Shown here: positions 1 through 6,569 of the stretch, piece by piece
How the letters are laid out: every line of letters starts with the position of its first letter
How positions within the stretch are numbered: the stretch's first letter is position 1
NCBI GenBank assembly: GCA_028289725.1
Contig: JANQOH010000242.1
Location: 1 to 16,590, forward strand
Origin: Alphaproteobacteria bacterium
Lineage (GTDB): Bacteria; Pseudomonadota; Alphaproteobacteria; UBA7887
Length of the DNA stretch: 16,590 bases
Direction of reading: 5' to 3'
Notes under the pieces: model-generated
The model's input: only the letters and a program-made list of their open reading frames with translations
Told to the model about the DNA's origin: nothing
Database searches by the model: none
Program-made: the position numbers and the translations under genes

Positions 1-2
1 AT

Positions 3-680
3 CTCGCGTCACGCGGCGAAGAGGCTCTGGAGGCCGCCCGCGACGAAATCATGCGCAGCTATCAAGTGTCGGTTTCGACCCACGCCTACGATCTTTCACA
101 GAGCGACGCGCAGCAGGATCTGGTCGGACGTGTTGGCGACATCGATATCCTGATCAACAATGCCGGGGCGATCCCTGGCGGCAGCCTTGACGCGATCGAC
201 GAGGCGCGGTGGCGCGAGGCTTGGGACCTCAAGCTGTTCGGCTACATCAATATCTGCCGCAGCGTGTACGGCGCCATGGCGTCGCGCGGACACGGCGTGA
301 TCGTCAACGTGATCGGTTTGGCCGGCGAACGGTTTGACGCGAACTACATCGCCGGTAGCACGGCGAACGCAGGCCTTATGGCGTTTACCCGCGCCTTGGG
401 TGGCGCAAGCCTCGACAAAGGTGTCCGCGTCGTCGGCGTTAACCCTGGCTTGGTGGAAACGGATCGCATGGTGACCTTAATGCGAACCCGCGCGGAATCT
501 GAACTCGGCGACCCGGACCGGTGGCCGGAGTTCACCAAGAACCTGCCGCTCGGTCGCGCGGCCAGGCCGGACGAGGTTGCTGATCTGGTGACCTTCCTCG
601 CCTCGGCCCGCGCGTCCTACATCACCGGCGTGATCTACACCATTGAGGGCGGCGTCGCGGCAAGAACCAGCGTTATTTGA
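3..680 (+). CDS. SDR-family oxidoreductase-like protein, 5' truncated, non-canonical active site
   Basis: The reading frame is open from the window edge, so the start and the N-terminal TGxxxGxG nucleotide-binding loop lie outside. Residues here are counted from the internal Met at position 51. SDR hallmarks are NNAG (36-39), a helix-4 region, a PG motif after beta-6 (VNPGLVETD) and the C-terminal YITGVIYTIEGG strand that usually ends SDRs. The catalytic residues are not the usual ones. Aligning IVNVIGLAG with IVNISS and AGLMAFTRALG with AALDAFTRALA puts Gly89, Gly102 and Asn106 where Ser, Tyr and Lys normally sit. A Tyr (Tyr99) is present, but three residues too early. The fold assignment is firm. 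Activity is uncertain: it may use different chemistry or only bind nucleotide. The gene ends just before a strong terminator, so it is the last gene of its operon. Confidence 0.85.
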   Translation, partial: LASRGEEALEAARDEIMRSYQVSVSTHAYDLSQSDAQQDLVGRVGDIDILINNAGAIPGGSLDAIDEARWREAWDLKLFGYINICRSVYGAMASRGHGVIVNVIGLAGERFDANYIAGSTANAGLMAFTRALGGASLDKGVRVVGVNPGLVETDRMVTLMRTRAESELGDPDRWPEFTKNLPLGRAARPDEVADLVTFLASARASYITGVIYTIEGGVAARTSVI

Positions 681-751
681 TATTTTTCAAGGAATTGACG
701 GCACGGGTTCAAACGTCACCGGAATGCGCCGGTTTACTATCGGGCAAACAA

Positions 752-780
752 AAAAGCTGTCGTCTTAGACGACAGCTTTT
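752..780. terminator. Symmetrical intrinsic terminator between converging SDR and rpsU genes
   Basis: A perfect 13-bp inverted repeat (752-764 with 768-780) has a 3-nt TTA loop. Each arm has four A or T at its outer end, so a hairpin with a U tract forms whichever strand is transcribed. It lies 71 nt after the SDR stop and 34 nt after the rpsU stop, as expected for a shared bidirectional terminator. Confidence 0.9.
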
Positions 781-814
781 CGACGGAAGCCCCTGATCCA
801 AATGGATCTTTGTG

Positions 815-1015
815 CTAGTCGTCCCGCTGTGAGCGCTTACGCGCCAACTTACGCGCCCGGCGAATAGCCTCAGCCTTTTCACGCGCCCTTTTCTCGGATG
901 GCTTTTCGTACGCCCGCCGCATCTTCATCTCGCGAAAGATGCCTTCACGCTGCATCTTCTTCTTAAGCGCACGCAGCGCTTGATCAACATTGTTGTCGCG
1001 GACCAGTACCTGCAA
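815..1015 (-). CDS. rpsU: 30S ribosomal protein S21
   Basis: The 66-residue product is very basic and matches S21 along its length: an N-terminal MQVLVRDNNVDQALRALKKK segment, then REGIFREMKMRRAYEKPSEKR and an Arg/Lys-rich helical tail. S21 binds the 30S platform near the anti-Shine-Dalgarno end of 16S rRNA and assists initiation. The start codon is TTG, chosen because a GAGGG ribosome-binding site sits 7 nt upstream and the family N-terminus begins exactly there. The gene follows the ABM gene on the same strand after a 109-nt gap that probably carries its own promoter. Transcription ends at the hairpin at 752-780. Confidence 0.95.
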   Translation of the reverse strand: MQVLVRDNNVDQALRALKKKMQREGIFREMKMRRAYEKPSEKRAREKAEAIRRARKLARKRSQRDD

Positions 1016-1124
1016 AGCAAATCCCTCTAGATGGTATGCGCCGAACCCGGAAAGCGCGCGGTGATATCACATAGGTCGTGGCTTGTGAAGAGCAACCGCC
1101 ACACCCGCATCAACCCAGACAAAT

Positions 1125-1457
1125 TTATACCTGCCGCTCCGTCCGTTCTCCGGCCTCGTTCAAGGCAATCTCATGCTCAACCTGGGCGACGCGCAGGCGA
1201 AACTCGGCAAAAATCCCCGATTTTCCGGCGGCTTGGGCTTGCGCGTGCATCGGATGCGCCCGCCACCCGGCTACCGCCTCTGCGTCGCGAAAGAATGAGA
1301 GCGAAACGAATTTGCCCTTGGTCGTGCGGCTTTCGAAACGTTCAATCCCGAGAAATCCATCGGCTTTCCGTACTTCACCGCTGAGCTTTTCGGCCCACGC
1401 AAAGTAGTCTTCTTCACGATCCGGATTGACCCGAAATTCAAAGATAACCGCGTGCAT
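1125..1457 (-). CDS. Antibiotic biosynthesis monooxygenase (ABM) domain protein
   Basis: The frame is open further upstream, but the ATG at 1457 is preferred. It has a GGAG site 6 nt upstream, and the product then begins at the first beta strand (MHAVIFEFRVNP). The 110-residue protein is a single dimeric ferredoxin-like ABM domain: a DYFAWAEKL helix, the DGFLGIERFES turn, the KFVSLSFFRDAEAVAGWRAHPMH segment and a closing AEFRLRVAQVEHEI strand. Members include small oxygenases, haem-degrading enzymes and many stress-related proteins of unknown substrate, so no reaction can be assigned. It diverges from the deformylase gene and precedes rpsU. Confidence 0.8.
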   Translation of the reverse strand: MHAVIFEFRVNPDREEDYFAWAEKLSGEVRKADGFLGIERFESRTTKGKFVSLSFFRDAEAVAGWRAHPMHAQAQAAGKSGIFAEFRLRVAQVEHEIALNEAGERTERQV

Positions 1458-1514
1458 TTCGCGCTCCCGCTTTACCGCCGGGCCGGCCAGCCCCATAGTA
1501 TGGTGACAATCATT

Positions 1515-1535
1515 CGGCGGGCCTCGGACCCGCCG
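1515..1535 (+). other. GC-rich hairpin in the leader of the deformylase gene
   Basis: A perfect 7-bp inverted repeat (1515-1521 with 1529-1535) has a 7-nt loop, in the 107-nt divergent spacer between the ABM gene and the deformylase gene. It lies 29 nt upstream of the deformylase ATG. No U tract follows, so it is not a typical intrinsic terminator. It could be leader structure or an operator. Its role is unknown. Confidence 0.4.
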
Positions 1536-1564
1536 CAACTTTATCCGACAATGGACCACTCGGC

Positions 1565-2125
1565 ATGTCGATCTTGAAAATCGCCCGCATGGGGCATCCA
1601 GTCCTCGAACAGCGGGCGGCGCCGGTTGCCGATCCCACCGCGCCGGAAATCGCGCGTCTGGTCGCGGATATGTACCAGACTCTAGACGATATCGGCGGCG
1701 CCGGGTTGGCCGCACCGCAAGTTCATGTCGGTCTTCGGGTGGTCATATTCGAAGTGCCCGCGGTGCGAACGTCAGAGGAGAACGAGGAAGGCATCCCGCG
1801 CACCACGCTGATCAATCCCGAGATCGAACCGGTCGGCGACGAAATCGCCGTCGATTGGGAAGGCTGCTTGTCGGTCCCAGGCCTTCGCGGCGCTGTGCCA
1901 CGGCCGGCACGTATTCGCTATCGTGCGAGCACGCCGGAAGGCACCCGGATCGAACGCGAGGTCGACGGATTCCACGCCCGCGTCGTCCAACATGAATGCG
2001 ATCACTTGGACGGCATTTTGTACCCGATGCGGATGACCGACCTTTCGACACTCCATTTCGTGTCGGAGATGCGCCACAATCCGCGTCTCAATCAACCCGC
2101 CATTCCCGTTGAAGATGTCGCCTGA
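1565..2125 (+). CDS. def: Peptide deformylase
   Basis: This metalloenzyme removes the formyl group from the initiator methionine of new proteins in the cytoplasm. All three signature motifs are intact in the 186-residue product: GAGLAAPQ (45-52), EGCLS (99-103) and QHECDH (142-147). The metal ligands are therefore Cys101, His143 and His147, with Glu144 catalytic. An insertion rich in Glu (about 69-78) lies between the first two motifs. The ATG at 1565 has no clear Shine-Dalgarno sequence, but it places the SILKIARMGHPVL N-terminus as in the family. The gene is not next to fmt, its common partner. It overlaps the COQ9 gene by 11 nt, suggesting translational coupling. Confidence 0.95.
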   Translation: MSILKIARMGHPVLEQRAAPVADPTAPEIARLVADMYQTLDDIGGAGLAAPQVHVGLRVVIFEVPAVRTSEENEEGIPRTTLINPEIEPVGDEIAVDWEGCLSVPGLRGAVPRPARIRYRASTPEGTRIEREVDGFHARVVQHECDHLDGILYPMRMTDLSTLHFVSEMRHNPRLNQPAIPVEDVA

Positions 2126-2780
2126 GATCGAAAGCGCCAAGTCACGCATTCTCGAAGCCGTGCTTGAACAGGCGCCCTTTGAAGGGTGGTCGTGGCCGAC
2201 GGTTGAAGCGGCCACCGCGAAGGCCGGTCTCGATCCGTCCATGGCGCGGCGGTGCTTCCCGCGTGGTGTCGGCGATGTCATCACGTTTTTCGTTGCTGAT
2301 GCCGACCGCCGCATGATCGATGAGCTTGATCGGCGAAACCTGAATGAAATGAAAATCCGCGAGCGCATTGCCACCGCCATACGCGTGCGCTTGGAGCAGA
2401 ATGCGCCGCACCGTGACGCCATTCGGCGCGCGCTCGCGTTGCAGACCACACCACAACATGGACCGGCGGCGATCGCCGGGGCGGGTCGGACGGTCGATCT
2501 GATGTGGCGCGCGGCGGGCGATCAGGCGACAGATTTCAATTGGTACACCAAGCGTGCGCTGCTTTTCGCGGTGTACACCAGTACCTTGTTCTATTGGCTC
2601 GACGATCGCTCGCCCAATTTCGAGGCGACATGGGCGTTTTTGGATCGTCGGATTAGCAATGTGATGGAAATTCAGAAAATTCGAGGCCGCCTTGATAAGT
2701 CGTTCGCGAAATTTGATGCGCCGCTCAAACGGGCGCTCGCCAATCTCGGACGACGTGCGGCGCGATACCAATCGCAATGA
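2115..2780 (+). CDS. COQ9 family protein, ubiquinone biosynthesis
   Basis: The product is 221 residues. In the second half it carries the conserved COQ9 block WYTKRALLFAVYTSTLFYWLDD followed by SPNFEATWAFLDRRI. The first half is all-helical with a TetR-like N-terminal domain (residues about 5-60). COQ9 proteins bind lipids and isoprenoids and, in eukaryotes, present ubiquinone intermediates to the COQ7 hydroxylase. Alphaproteobacterial homologues are assumed to act similarly at the inner membrane. I chose the ATG at 2115, inside the end of the deformylase gene. A TTG two codons upstream (2109) is possible. The next gene converges after 45 nt with no strong terminator in between. Confidence 0.9.
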   Translation: MSPEIESAKSRILEAVLEQAPFEGWSWPTVEAATAKAGLDPSMARRCFPRGVGDVITFFVADADRRMIDELDRRNLNEMKIRERIATAIRVRLEQNAPHRDAIRRALALQTTPQHGPAAIAGAGRTVDLMWRAAGDQATDFNWYTKRALLFAVYTSTLFYWLDDRSPNFEATWAFLDRRISNVMEIQKIRGRLDKSFAKFDAPLKRALANLGRRAARYQSQ

Positions 2781-2825
2781 CTCTCAGGGCGATCGCACCG
2801 TCAGAATGACAATTAGATGGGCGGC

Positions 2826-3911
2826 TTAATCGGGATTGCCCTTGAGCCAGGTGACATGCCCCATCTTGCGCCCCGGACGGGCCTCGGCCTTGCCATACAG
2901 ATGCAAATGCGCGCCGGGATCGGCCAGCAACTCGGGCCAGCGGGCCGCATCGTCGCCAAGCAAGTTTTTCATTTCAGCATCCGCTACTCGATCCGCCGAA
3001 CCGAGCGGTAGTGCGCATGCGGCGCGCACGGCCTGTTCAAACTGACTAGTCAGACAGGCGTCGATCGTCCAATGACCGGAATTGTGGGGGCGCGGCGCGA
3101 TTTCGTTGACCAGCACCGCGCCGTCACGGGTGACGAACATTTCAACGGCGAGCAGACCCACATAGTCCAACGCCTCCGCCGTTCGGGTCGCGAGGTCGAT
3201 CGCCTGAACCGCAACCGCATCGGATATGTTTGCCGGCGCGATCGTCGTATCCAAAATGTGGTTCGCGTGGCGGTTCTCGACCGGACAGTACGAAACCACC
3301 TGACCGTCTGGTCCGCGGGCCACGAGCACGGAGATTTCGCAGTCGAAATCGACAAAGGCTTCGACGATGCCAATTTGCCCGCCCATCTCGGCCCACGCTG
3401 CTTCGGCGGCATCAGCGTCGTCTATGCGGACCTGTCCTTTGCCGTCGTAGCCGAACCGCGTGGTTTTGAGCACGCACGGCGTCCCAAGCTCCAACGCTGC
3501 CGCGGCGACATCATTTGCGTTCTCCGCCTGCCGATAGTCCGTGGTCGGCACATCGATTGAGCGCAAGAAATCCTTTTCGACGATGCGGTCCTGCGCGACT
3601 TCGAGGGCCCGGGCGCCGGGGCGTACAGGGACCGTGGCGGTCAGCGTTTCAACAGCCACGAGTGGAACATTTTCGAATTCGAGCGTGACCACATCGACGT
3701 CCGCCGCGAACCGCCTCAGTGCCTCACGATCTTCATAGTCCGCGACGGTCATGGCCGCGGAGACTTGAGCCGCCGGGCTATCGGCTTCCGGACAAAAAAT
3801 ATGACAGCGATAGCCCAGGCGGGCCGCGGCGAGAGCGATCATGCGGCCAAGTTGACCGCCACCCAGAATGCCGACGGTCGCGCCCGGCGGGATCGGTTCG
3901 TGCGTTGCCAT
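2826..3911 (-). CDS. purK: N5-carboxyaminoimidazole ribonucleotide synthase
   Basis: This ATP-grasp enzyme uses ATP and bicarbonate to carboxylate aminoimidazole ribonucleotide in de novo purine synthesis. The 361-residue product shows the N-terminal GGGQLGRM loop (17-24), EFENVP (78-83), the ATP-grasp loop FGYDGKGQ (153-160) and the C-terminal metal-binding block NEIAPRPHNSGHWT (269-282), all typical of PurK. It lies downstream of purE on the same strand with a 9-nt gap, and the two catalyse consecutive steps. The length is normal. Confidence 0.96.
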   Translation of the reverse strand: MATHEPIPPGATVGILGGGQLGRMIALAAARLGYRCHIFCPEADSPAAQVSAAMTVADYEDREALRRFAADVDVVTLEFENVPLVAVETLTATVPVRPGARALEVAQDRIVEKDFLRSIDVPTTDYRQAENANDVAAAALELGTPCVLKTTRFGYDGKGQVRIDDADAAEAAWAEMGGQIGIVEAFVDFDCEISVLVARGPDGQVVSYCPVENRHANHILDTTIAPANISDAVAVQAIDLATRTAEALDYVGLLAVEMFVTRDGAVLVNEIAPRPHNSGHWTIDACLTSQFEQAVRAACALPLGSADRVADAEMKNLLGDDAARWPELLADPGAHLHLYGKAEARPGRKMGHVTWLKGNPD

Positions 3912-3920
3912 GTCCGTATC

Positions 3921-4421
3921 TTAAATTGGATCGTCTGTTGGTTGATCGGCCACTTGATCGGTCTGGTTAGCGCGCCAAGCGTCAAGTGCCTCGGCAACCC
4001 CCGTGTCGGTCAATGCCAAAATGCTGGCTGCGTGCAACGCGGCGTTGACGGAGCCCGCGCGGCCGATCGCCACGGTCGCGACCGGGACGCCAGCAGGCAT
4101 TTGAACAATGGACATTAGACTGTCCAGCCCGTTCAAGGCGCGACTTTGGACCGGCACACCGATCACGGGAAGTGGCGTCATGGAGGCGGTCATACCCGGC
4201 AAATGCGCCGCGCCTCCGGCGCCCGCGATAATCGCTTTGAGACCTCGTCCTCGCGCATCCGAAGCGTACTGATAAAGACGCTTGGGTGTTCGATGCGCCG
4301 ATACAATGCGCGTCTCGAAAGAAATGCCGAGCGATTCCAAGGTTTCAGCCGCGTGGCGCATGGTTTCCCAATCGGACTGGGATCCCATGATGATCCCGAC
4401 GGCGGGGCTCACCTCACCCAT
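3921..4421 (-). CDS. purE: N5-carboxyaminoimidazole ribonucleotide mutase
   Basis: Class I PurE moves the carboxyl group from N5 to C4, acting on the PurK product. The 166-residue protein contains GSQSDW (13-18), SAHRTP (41-46, with the catalytic His43) and AGAGGAAHLPGM (66-77), followed by PVQSRALNGLDSLMSIVQMP. The last 20 or so residues (RANQTDQVADQPTDDPI) are a hydrophilic tail. The ATG at 4421 has a strong GGAGG site 7 nt upstream. An intrinsic terminator ends only 25 nt before the start codon, so expression may involve readthrough or attenuation. Confidence 0.96.
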   Translation of the reverse strand: MGEVSPAVGIIMGSQSDWETMRHAAETLESLGISFETRIVSAHRTPKRLYQYASDARGRGLKAIIAGAGGAAHLPGMTASMTPLPVIGVPVQSRALNGLDSLMSIVQMPAGVPVATVAIGRAGSVNAALHAASILALTDTGVAEALDAWRANQTDQVADQPTDDPI

Positions 4422-4446
4422 TCATCTACCTCCGCGCAGATGCAAG

Positions 4447-4498
4447 AAAAAAACGAAGCCCGACCGACTAATGCCGAATGGCACCAAACGGTCGGGCT
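4447..4498 (-). terminator. Intrinsic terminator upstream of purE, possible attenuator
   Basis: Read on the minus strand, a 10-bp GC-rich stem (4489-4498 with 4457-4466) encloses a 22-nt loop that can itself form a small TGCC/GGCA hairpin. Shortly after the stem comes a run of seven T (plus-strand A run 4447-4453). This is a good Rho-independent terminator for transcripts from the DUF465 gene. The purE Shine-Dalgarno lies at 4429-4433, only 14 nt beyond the U tract, leaving almost no room for a separate purE promoter downstream. Confidence 0.85.
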
Positions 4499-4571
4499 AT
4501 TTCACTCTCTTCGACATCGCCGGCCTTGACCGCCGCTCCGCGGGCAAAAGTCGGATCGATGCCGTTGCGAC

Positions 4572-4775
4572 TTAGGCGATGATGTTCGGAACCAGGTCGC
4601 TTTCCAAGCGTCCCATTTGATCCTTAATCGCCAATTTCTGTTTCTTTAGTCGCAGGATCTGGATGTCGTCGAAAATCCCCTCGGAACACATTTCGTCGAT
4701 ACGTTGATCCAAAACGGTATGCTCAACGCGCAAGCGTTCCAAGCGCTCGCTTAACGTTTCCCTATTCATCTGCAT
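4572..4775 (-). CDS. YdcH-like DUF465 family small protein
   Basis: The 67-residue product is almost entirely a charged helical hairpin. The motif LRLKKQKLAIKDQMGRLE, which closes the domain, is the DUF465 signature, preceded by a LRVEHTVLDQRIDEM heptad-like stretch. Two in-frame ATG codons (4775 and 4769) lie close together and neither has a strong ribosome-binding site. Family members are widespread in Proteobacteria and their molecular role is not established. Here the gene has its own promoter (extended -10 at 4827-4832) and is followed by the terminator before purE. Confidence 0.85.
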   Translation of the reverse strand: MQMNRETLSERLERLRVEHTVLDQRIDEMCSEGIFDDIQILRLKKQKLAIKDQMGRLESDLVPNIIA

Positions 4776-4806
4776 TCATCTGCGGCCTTGATCAAAGGAT
4801 GAACCA

Positions 4807-4834
4807 TTGACGCAGTTCACGAGACCATTATAGC
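4807..4834 (+). promoter_or_regulatory. Sigma-70-like promoter for the phosphofructokinase gene
   Basis: TTGACG (4807-4812) and TATAGC (4829-4834) are separated by 16 nt. This predicts a start near 4841 and an 86-nt leader before the ATG at 4927. The -10 box overlaps the -10 box of the opposing promoter for the DUF465 gene. Confidence 0.55.
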
Positions 4835-4835
4835 A
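4827..4835 (-). promoter_or_regulatory. Extended -10 promoter for the DUF465 gene
   Basis: On the minus strand the sequence reads TGCTATAAT, a perfect extended -10 element (TATAAT at 4832-4827). The expected -35 position matches only weakly, as is common for extended -10 promoters. The predicted start near 4820 would give a leader of about 45 nt. It shares four bases of its -10 box with the plus-strand promoter. Confidence 0.6.
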
Positions 4836-4868
4836 AAAACGGGTTGCTATTGAAATCGGGGCGTTTTT
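4835..4868. other. A/T-ended inverted repeat in the phosphofructokinase leader
   Basis: AAAAACG at 4835-4841 pairs with CGTTTTT at 4862-4868 across a 20-nt loop. The stem is only 7 bp and mostly A-T, so it is a weak terminator-like element at best. It covers the predicted start of the + transcript. Function unknown. Confidence 0.3.
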
Positions 4869-4926
4869 CTGTTGGCCAATACCGCATTTCGCTCTGATTC
4901 CGTGCAGAAAAGGAACAGTTCTTTCA

Positions 4927-6012
4927 ATGGCAACGATGCGCCCGATTAAGCGAATCGGAATACTCACCAGCGGCGGGGACTGCGCCGGCCTCAACGCCAT
5001 CATTCGCGCGGTCGTGAACCATGCAAAACGCGCCCACGACTGGGAGGTCATCGGCATTCGGCGCGGCACCGACGGCTTGGCCGACCGGCCGGTCGATGCG
5101 GTCGAGCTCGATTTCGACATGGTGCCCGGCTACGTGATGATGATGAGTGGCACGATCCTCGGAACGACCAGCCGGGGTAATCCGTTCAAGGATCAGCTTG
5201 AGGGGAGCGGTCGGATCGACGCCATTGTCGGGGGCTATCACAATCTCGGCTTGGATGGTCTGATCGGCATTGGCGGCGATGGGAGCTTAGATATCCTGCG
5301 GCGGCTTGCCGAACGCGGCGATTGGAATTTGATCGGCGTGCCGAAGACCATCGACAACGATGTTGCGCACACTGATACGGCCACCGGGTTCTCAACCGCC
5401 GTCGCCGTCGCCACCGAAGCGCTGGACCGGCTGCATTTCACCGCGGCCAGCCATCAACGCGTCATGGTGCTCGAGGTGATGGGACGCGACGCGGGTCACA
5501 TAGCACTGCGGGCCGGGATCGCCGGCGCGGCCGACGTGATTCTGATCCCTGAAGTCCCCTATTCGATGGCGGCAATCAAAGAGAAACTGCGCCGCCGCGC
5601 CGGACGCGGGAAAAATTACAGCCTCGTCATCGTGGCGGAATCGGTGCGCACGGAATCTGGCGAGGCGGTGACGCAATCATTTGGCGACGGTGATGCGCGC
5701 TACGGCGGTATTGGCCATCACTTGGCGGCGCGGATCGCGGAAGAAACGCACGCGGAAGTTCGCGTGACCGTTCTCGGCCATGTTCAACGGGGTGGCAACC
5801 CGACCTATGTCGATCGCGTGCTCGGTTCGAGCTTCGGCGTCGCCGCCGTGGATTTGATCGCGGCCGGAAAGTTTGATCGGATGGTGGCGTGGCAGGGCCG
5901 TCAAGTCGTCGACGTTCCACTGAGCGACGTGATCGGCGGACCGGTGCTGGTCGACCCGATCGATCCTCTGTTGCATACCGCGCGCGCGCTCGGCATTAGT
6001 TTGGGTGATTAA
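4927..6012 (+). CDS. pfkA: 6-phosphofructokinase, probably ATP-dependent, with PPi-type lysine
   Basis: The enzyme phosphorylates fructose 6-phosphate to the 1,6-bisphosphate. The 361-residue product has the N-terminal GILTSGGDCAGLNA loop (11-24), GGDGS (116-120), PKTIDND (139-145, catalytic Asp143), MGRDAGHIAL (185-194) and GHVQRGG. Gly119 matches E. coli Gly104, where PPi enzymes carry Asp, so ATP is the predicted donor. Lys140 replaces the Gly124 of classical bacterial ATP enzymes and is the residue seen in PPi enzymes. This Gly/Lys combination is known from other long-type PFKs, so donor choice is likely but not certain. AAGGA lies about 11 nt upstream of the ATG; a second in-frame ATG is at 4936. 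The stop overlaps the next start (TAATG). Confidence 0.93.
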   Translation: MATMRPIKRIGILTSGGDCAGLNAIIRAVVNHAKRAHDWEVIGIRRGTDGLADRPVDAVELDFDMVPGYVMMMSGTILGTTSRGNPFKDQLEGSGRIDAIVGGYHNLGLDGLIGIGGDGSLDILRRLAERGDWNLIGVPKTIDNDVAHTDTATGFSTAVAVATEALDRLHFTAASHQRVMVLEVMGRDAGHIALRAGIAGAADVILIPEVPYSMAAIKEKLRRRAGRGKNYSLVIVAESVRTESGEAVTQSFGDGDARYGGIGHHLAARIAEETHAEVRVTVLGHVQRGGNPTYVDRVLGSSFGVAAVDLIAAGKFDRMVAWQGRQVVDVPLSDVIGGPVLVDPIDPLLHTARALGISLGD

Positions 6013-6569
6013 TGAGCGAACCAACCAAATCCTCCGATGTGTCGGCTGATGACGTGGACGCCTGGTCCGGCACAAATTTATGGGATTTCTCCGTGGCAGT
6101 GTATGAGCGCGAGCCAGTGCAAAATGTCTGCCTCACTCTGCAGGACTCAGTCGGCGCGGATGTCAATTTGATCCTTTATTGCCTGTGGCTCGGCGTCTCC
6201 GGGCGCGGCCAAATTGATGCGGACACCTTCGCATATTTGAGCGAGGCGGTTTCGGTTTGGCACAAACAAGTGATCGTGCCGCTACGCGGGGTGCGACGCC
6301 AATTGCGCGAACCGCCAGCGCGCGTATCGCCGAGCATGGCGAGCACTTTGCGGACGCAAGTCAAGGAAAGCGAGCTGCTCGCTGAACGCATCGAACTCGA
6401 CGTACTCTCGGAAGCCTTGGACCGTTCGCCCGTCGCACATGATATCGCACGCCGCAAACGCGACATGAAGACGAGCTTGGTGGGCTATTTGGGTTTCTTG
6501 GGTGCAGCGGAGTCCGAAGCCATGTCCGACGCGATCGCGACGTTGGTCGCGTGCAGCACTAGCGCTTAG
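6012..6569 (+). CDS. TIGR02444 family protein of unknown function
   Basis: The 185-residue product has the family features: an early LWDFSVAVYEREPVQNVCLTLQD segment, the hydrophobic DVNLILYCLWLGVSGRG block and a following helix ending with a Trp-containing WHKQVIVPLRGVRRQL stretch. The rest is helical and charged. No catalytic motif, signal peptide or convincing membrane span is visible. Its ATG shares one base with the phosphofructokinase stop, so translation is almost certainly coupled. Its 3' end overlaps the converging ubiX gene by 11 nt. The function of the family is not known to me. Confidence 0.85.
   Translation: MSEPTKSSDVSADDVDAWSGTNLWDFSVAVYEREPVQNVCLTLQDSVGADVNLILYCLWLGVSGRGQIDADTFAYLSEAVSVWHKQVIVPLRGVRRQLREPPARVSPSMASTLRTQVKESELLAERIELDVLSEALDRSPVAHDIARRKRDMKTSLVGYLGFLGAAESEAMSDAIATLVACSTSA

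Noticed and set aside
689..701. The string AAGGAATTGACGG matches the highly conserved 16S rRNA segment near E. coli position 910
   Set aside because: Only 13 nt match; flanking bases do not resemble 16S rRNA, and the site is a short intergenic stretch after the SDR gene. Treated as coincidence.
1031..1407. Two plus-strand frames over the ABM gene
   Set aside because: They are antisense to a protein with a clear ABM fold, their translations are Arg/Ser/Pro-rich with no family pattern, and they have no convincing ribosome-binding site.
1772..2777. Long minus-strand frames of 225 and 211 codons opposite deformylase and COQ9
   Set aside because: The plus strand encodes two recognisable families with intact motifs. 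The antisense products are Arg-rich mirror artefacts of GC-rich codon use.
3072..3560. 162-codon plus-strand frame opposite purK
   Set aside because: It lies wholly inside a complete PurK with all motifs; no homology pattern is seen.
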